Source of the DNA: Phyto melanocephala
Taxonomy: Eukaryota > Arthropoda > Insecta > Diptera > Rhinophoridae
Direction of reading: 5' to 3'
NCBI GenBank assembly: GCA_941918925.1
Contig: OW799236.1
Location: 118,064,562 to 118,128,561, forward strand
Length of the DNA stretch: 64,000 nt
The position numbers were made by a program, and so were the translations under genes. How positions within the stretch are numbered: the stretch's first letter is position 1; the number at the start of each line of letters is the position of its first letter. This document shows, piece after piece, positions 60,355-64,000 of the stretch. A model generated the notes under the pieces. That model was not told where the DNA came from, did not search any database, and saw only the letters and a program-made list of their open reading frames with translations.

Positions 60355-61225
60355 CCCTATACTCGAGAAGCGATAAATGTTTTCAATTATGATTCTCACA
60401 AGAATTAAAAATAATATCACAAAACAAAGAGTCTTCTTTAAAATATCCCTACTTTCTCTCATCACTATTTTTTTTTCTTCTTCATTAAACCTTAATTTGT
60501 TACCTTGAATTAACTAATTGACAATCATTTTTGCTAAATTGTAATAATTTCAATTAAATTCCCACTGTGTTCATCTCGGTCTGTTGCCACCAACAACACA
60601 AAAATCTTCAAGACTCCCTTGTTACACAACCAACCCAGCAACACCACAATACATACAAAGTATTCGTATGTATGTATGTATGTATGTATGTATGTATGTA
60701 TGTATGTATGTATGTATGTATGTATGTATGTATGTATGTATGTATGTATGTATGTATGTATGTATGTATGTATGTATGATGTATGTATGTATGTATGTAT
60801 GTATGTATGTATGTATGTTTTTGTCTGTACATACGTATAAATATTTGTATTTAAGTATAAAATTTTGTTGTTTGCATGTAAAAGAAATCCTTTGCTACCA
60901 AAACACATGCAACATTGTTTTTTTTAATTTAATTTTTTTTCCCCGATATGGCAACAAACATTTTTAAACACATGTATCTATATATGCAGATATATTTTAT
61001 GTTTTATTTGATTGTCTGTCCGTTTGGTTTTGTGTCCGTCCAACCGTTCAACTGTCTGTTTGTGTTTGTTACGTATGTGCACTGCCTGGCCTGCCAACAA
61101 TCGAAATTTTCGCACATCAGTCATTTACAAGTACAACAAAATATACACGCGTTGTTTAGATATTTTTCACATTTGCAAAAATGGGTAATTAAATTTGTTG
61201 AACGGTTGAACACAAGGTTAAAGGT
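60355..61225. other. Intergenic DNA with a long tetranucleotide repeat
   Basis: Apart from the (TATG)n tract and T/G-rich low-complexity sequence at 60990-61090, nothing was recognised. Frames reading YVCM or THIH repeats come from the microsatellite. Confidence 0.55.
60665..60818 (+). repeat. (TATG)n microsatellite, about 38 units
   Basis: About 154 bp of GTAT/TATG units with a single interruption (TATGATGTATG, about 60775-60783). Long uninterrupted length predicts high length polymorphism. Confidence 0.97.
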
Positions 61226-61233
61226 ATTTTAAG
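61226..61233 (+). repeat. hAT target-site duplication (left)
   Basis: ATTTTAAG directly precedes the left terminus and recurs exactly at 63914-63921. Confidence 0.95.
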
Positions 61234-61670
61234 CAAGGTTGGCAACCGATACCGTTATTGATACCGATACCGATTAAATACCGTTTAAAATTGATTACCG
61301 GCATCGATACCGATACCGAAATAATTTTTTGCGTAAAATACCGGTATTCATATACCGTTTCCCTTAATACCGGTATTATACCGGTATCATCATTTCAGTG
61401 TTTCGGTATTTAAAATGCATACCAATTAAGCAAATAGCATTAAATTTGTATATGTTCAACACTATTGTTGAAATAGCTTTTTTACCTTCACACTCCACGA
61501 TGACAACACTGCCATTATTTTGCTACTGGCCAAGGAGAATTTGTATAGATGGTTGCAGTGTGTCAGCTGTTCTTTGTTTCTTGCAAACAAATTTGCACCA
61601 AAAAAATGAAACATATAAGATTTGTTGTATAACTAAGGTCACCTGTATAAATTTGTATTGCTACAACTGA

Positions 61671-63463
61671 AACAAGTAAGAGCACTATATTCGGCTGTGC
61701 CGAATCTTTTATACCCACCACCAATTTTGTGTACATTTAAAGCACAATAATTATTATTTTGTTAATCGCTATTGAATAATATCTATATAATAAAATATGT
61801 ATCACTTTCTTTGTGGAGGGTGGTTAAATTTTTTAGGGCCCATATTGAAGGTGAACTACACCTAGTTTTTAAATTTGTTTTCTGCATTTCACTTGACATT
61901 TCTCAATCTCAAACTTACTCAATTTGATCCGTGGAAAGATATGCAAATGAGCAACGCTTTAAAGTTATTCAGGTTTTTTATAAAAATGGGCGTTCAAATC
62001 AAAATGCATTTTGTGCACTTCGTGATTATTTTGGTCAACATAATCGTTCAAATTCGTCCACAATCGGGAGAATGTTAAAAAAATATTTACATTTCTGCAA
62101 AACAGGTCTGTATAAAATGTTAGAAAATCTGTGAATGCCTTCTTAGTTCGCTGAATGGGAACTACTGCTGGTTTTTGCGATAGTGTGGCAAAAGAGCAGT
62201 CAACCTCGCCTCATCATCATGCCCAACAATTGAGCATCAACATTGTCATTGAAAATTTGGACCATCAGATAGAGGAGTGGCGCCAGGAATAGGGGGGGGG
62301 GGGGGCATTTGGCAGATATTTTGTTAAATACATAATTGAACCATACAAATATTATCATTACAAAAAGAAACAACAATAATTTCCTAAATAATTTGTGTTT
62401 TATTTAAATTCAACATCATGCTTTTGTAAATGTAGTCTTTCAATGAAAGTGGGCGTTAAAGTAATAGTGTCAATAAAGTTTCTGCTAATAAATACAACTT
62501 AGATATTTCAATATAGTCCTTTATTTTCCTAAAAACTTGGTCAATAGAGAAATTACATGAATTTACGATAAACCGTTATGGGAGGTGGGCGTTAAAGTGA
62601 GCGTATTTAGAAGGATATACGAAGCAAATTTGATCATCATACCTCTAATTTTGGCGGTTTTATGAGCTTTTAAATTTCATTAACGGTAGATAACGTGAAA
62701 AGTGGGCGTTATAGTAGGCATGTCAAAGTTGTTTTTGCGAATGAGTACAACTGAGGTGTTTTAATATAACCCTTTGTTATTCCAAAATCTTTATTAATAG
62801 AGAAATTATATGAATTTTAGGTAAAACGTTATATGGGAGGTGGGCGTAAAAGTGGGCGTGGCACATTGATTTTCCGTTACAAAAAAGCGTCTCACCAAAA
62901 AGCAAAGTGTGCAAAATTTTAGAGTCGTACATCCAATTTTGTTGCTTTTATGACGTTTTTGTTTTTAAATATACCGAAAAATACACTGTGCGGTATAAAT
63001 TTTCGTACATTTTGATCGATAACTCCTCTCCTAATGCATAGATTTTGATAATTTTTATAGAAAAATATTGTTTTTACTCAGGAAATATATATTCGAAGTT
63101 TCATGAGTCTACGTTAATGCGTTTGGACACAATTCCATTTTATTCGATGTTTGAAGGACACGTTTTTTTCGACCTACTCTTGCTTTTCGAGCTATAACTC
63201 CCTTCCTAATATTCCGATTTTTAATACCAAACAAACCTTGTCTATAAGAAAGATTCTGGCAAAATTTGAGCTCCCTAGCTTTTTCGGTGCGACCTCTATC
63301 GTGCTTTCAACAGACGGACGGACATAGCTAGATCGTCGTCAAATCAAACCCTGATTCAGAATATATATAATTTATGGGGTCTAAAATGGATATTTCGATG
63401 TGTTACAAACGGAATGGCAAAATGAATATACCCCCACCATTTTTTTGGTGGCGGGTATAAAAA
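61671..63463 (-). mobile_element. HINE-A copy 2, nested in the hAT element
   Basis: It is the inverted counterpart of 30990-33334. On the minus strand it starts TATACCCGCCACCAAAAAAA, has the GTCCGTCTGTTGAAAGC core (about 63305-63320) and the CGCCCACCTCCCATA units. It ends with GATTCGGCACAGCCGAATAT and GCTCTTACTTGTT at 61671. Compared with copy 1 it lacks one of the two large internal repeat units. It contains the same mariner insertion at the same relative position. Confidence 0.9.
61816..62416 (+). mobile_element. Mariner remnant nested in HINE-A copy 2 (DUF4817-like HTH)
   Basis: The left terminus GAGGGTGGTTAAATTTTTTA matches the element at 32581-33188; the right terminus is deleted (homology stops near 62416). 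The plus strand from 61931 reads RYANEQRFKVIQVFYKNGRS, then FCALRDYFGQHNRSNSSTIG. This is the N-terminal helix-turn-helix seen in DUF4817/mariner transposases. It is followed by stops and then DSVAKEQSTSPHHHAQQLS, the second helix-turn-helix region. The catalytic domain is absent. A run of 14 G at about 62292-62305 is unique to this copy. Confidence 0.82.
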
Positions 63464-63913
63464 GCTATTCTTTGAAGCGCACAACTTAAGTGATCAAACT
63501 AAATTTAAAAGCATTTAAAAAATATTTGAACAATATATGATAACAAGAACAAAATGCCTCGACCAAAGGAAAATATTTGCAGAAAATTTTTTGAGTTTGA
63601 TTTTAAAAAAATCATTGCATTGTCAAGGAAAAAGAACATGTGTATGTTCCTAATATTACTTACTAAATATAATATTTAGAAAAGAAGTTAATGTTTAGTT
63701 AATATTTTTGTTAATTAAATAAATAAAAAAAAAATTAAATATGTATATGTTCAAAATCTTTTATTTTTAGCCAATACCGGTTTGTAGCACTGATACCGGT
63801 ATACCGATACCGTTATAATTGAAATACCGATACCGATACCGTTACCGAAATAATAAAAAACTTCATACCTATACCGATACCGATACCGTTATTCGTTTCG
63901 GTTGCCAACCTTG

Positions 63914-63921
63914 ATTTTAAG
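63914..63921 (+). repeat. hAT target-site duplication (right)
   Basis: ATTTTAAG, identical to 61226-61233. Confidence 0.95.
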
Positions 63922-64000
63922 TTAAAATGACTCAAATAAGACAGAACTAAATTTATGACTGTGTAAATGATAAATTGTTTGTATTCAAGCGATATTATAA

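Larger units (their letters stand above)
61234..63913. mobile_element. hAT-superfamily DNA transposon, non-autonomous, with nested insertions
   Basis: The ends CAAGGTTGGCAACCGA (left) and its exact reverse complement-type match at the right form a 16-bp terminal inverted repeat, bordered by a perfect 8-bp duplication ATTTTAAG. An 8-bp duplication is diagnostic of hAT. Both subterminal regions (61245-61395 and 63774-63897) carry about a dozen TACCG units, many as ATACCGATACCG, on the same strand at both ends. Such clusters are candidate transposase-binding sites. About 0.3 kb on each side of the nested HINE is element-specific. A 41-codon frame starting MPRPKENICRKFFEF (63554) faintly resembles a BED-finger start but is probably chance. 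No transposase catalytic region exists. Confidence 0.92.

Noticed and set aside
60534..60967. Frames encoding YVCM or THIH repeats on both strands
   Set aside because: They are six-frame readings of the (TATG)n microsatellite.
63554..63679. MPRPKENICRKFFEF frame as the start of a BED-finger hAT transposase
   Set aside because: Only 41 codons, lacks the zinc-binding Cys/His pattern and lies at the unexpected end of the element; treated as chance.

Overview
The window looks like non-genic DNA (intergenic or a very large intron) from a higher fly, probably a calyptrate (blow fly, house fly or stable fly relatives). It is strongly AT-rich and full of short GTT/CAA runs. It carries several families typical of Diptera: many copies of a DINE-1/INE-1-like (Helentron-associated, here called HINE) element, jockey-, I- and CR1-type non-LTR retrotransposons, Tc1/mariner relatives of the DUF4817 group, a hAT element and several MITEs. 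I found no convincing host protein gene, rRNA, tRNA gene or CRISPR array. Most open reading frames are chance frames in AT-rich DNA or translations of repeats. The organism call is an inference from repeat content.

Layout. 0-9.8 kb: mostly unassigned AT-rich DNA with a decayed inverted-repeat element (411-697), a foldback element (1297-1713) and a 24-codon micro-ORF built on a 27-bp repeat (8010-8084). 9.8-12.2 kb: a 5'-truncated jockey-type retrotransposon with an 11-bp target duplication. 12.6-15.1 kb: a tRNA-like SINE head, a 141-bp tandem duplication lying in a field of palindromic ATTCAGCTAGCTGAAT motifs, and an element with six ~121-bp GC-boxed repeats. 18-19.4 kb: a HINE inside a possible pogo-like element. 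21.8-23.6 kb: a Harbinger-like MITE and a wrecked LINE. 25-26.4 kb: a HINE interrupted by a mariner fragment. 28.4-33.3 kb: a decayed I-clade retrotransposon, itself interrupted by a second I-clade 3' fragment, next to a large HINE-A that contains a deleted mariner. 35-39.6 kb: decayed mariner, LINE and R1/LOA-like fragments. 41.9-49.8 kb: TIR elements and four HINE pieces, including one HINE inserted head-to-head into another. 52-57 kb: small mariner remnants and a nearly complete CR1-like ORF2. 59-60.4 kb: a second decayed I/R1-type copy. 61.2-63.9 kb: a hAT element with a perfect 8-bp target duplication, containing a HINE-A, which contains a mariner remnant.

How the parts relate: the main story is layered transposition. 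Nesting order can be read directly in several places. Two HINE-A copies 30 kb apart carry the same mariner at the same internal position, so the composite was copied after it formed. HINE-A and HINE-B share one 3' hairpin but have different bodies, which suggests mobilisation by the same machinery. No previously undescribed gene system is evident. The most unusual items are the nested composites, the tRNA-like box A/box B pair in HINE-B, the CCTAA-tailed I-clade elements and the palindrome field. All calls come from reading the sequence and from family knowledge; no search or alignment was run.
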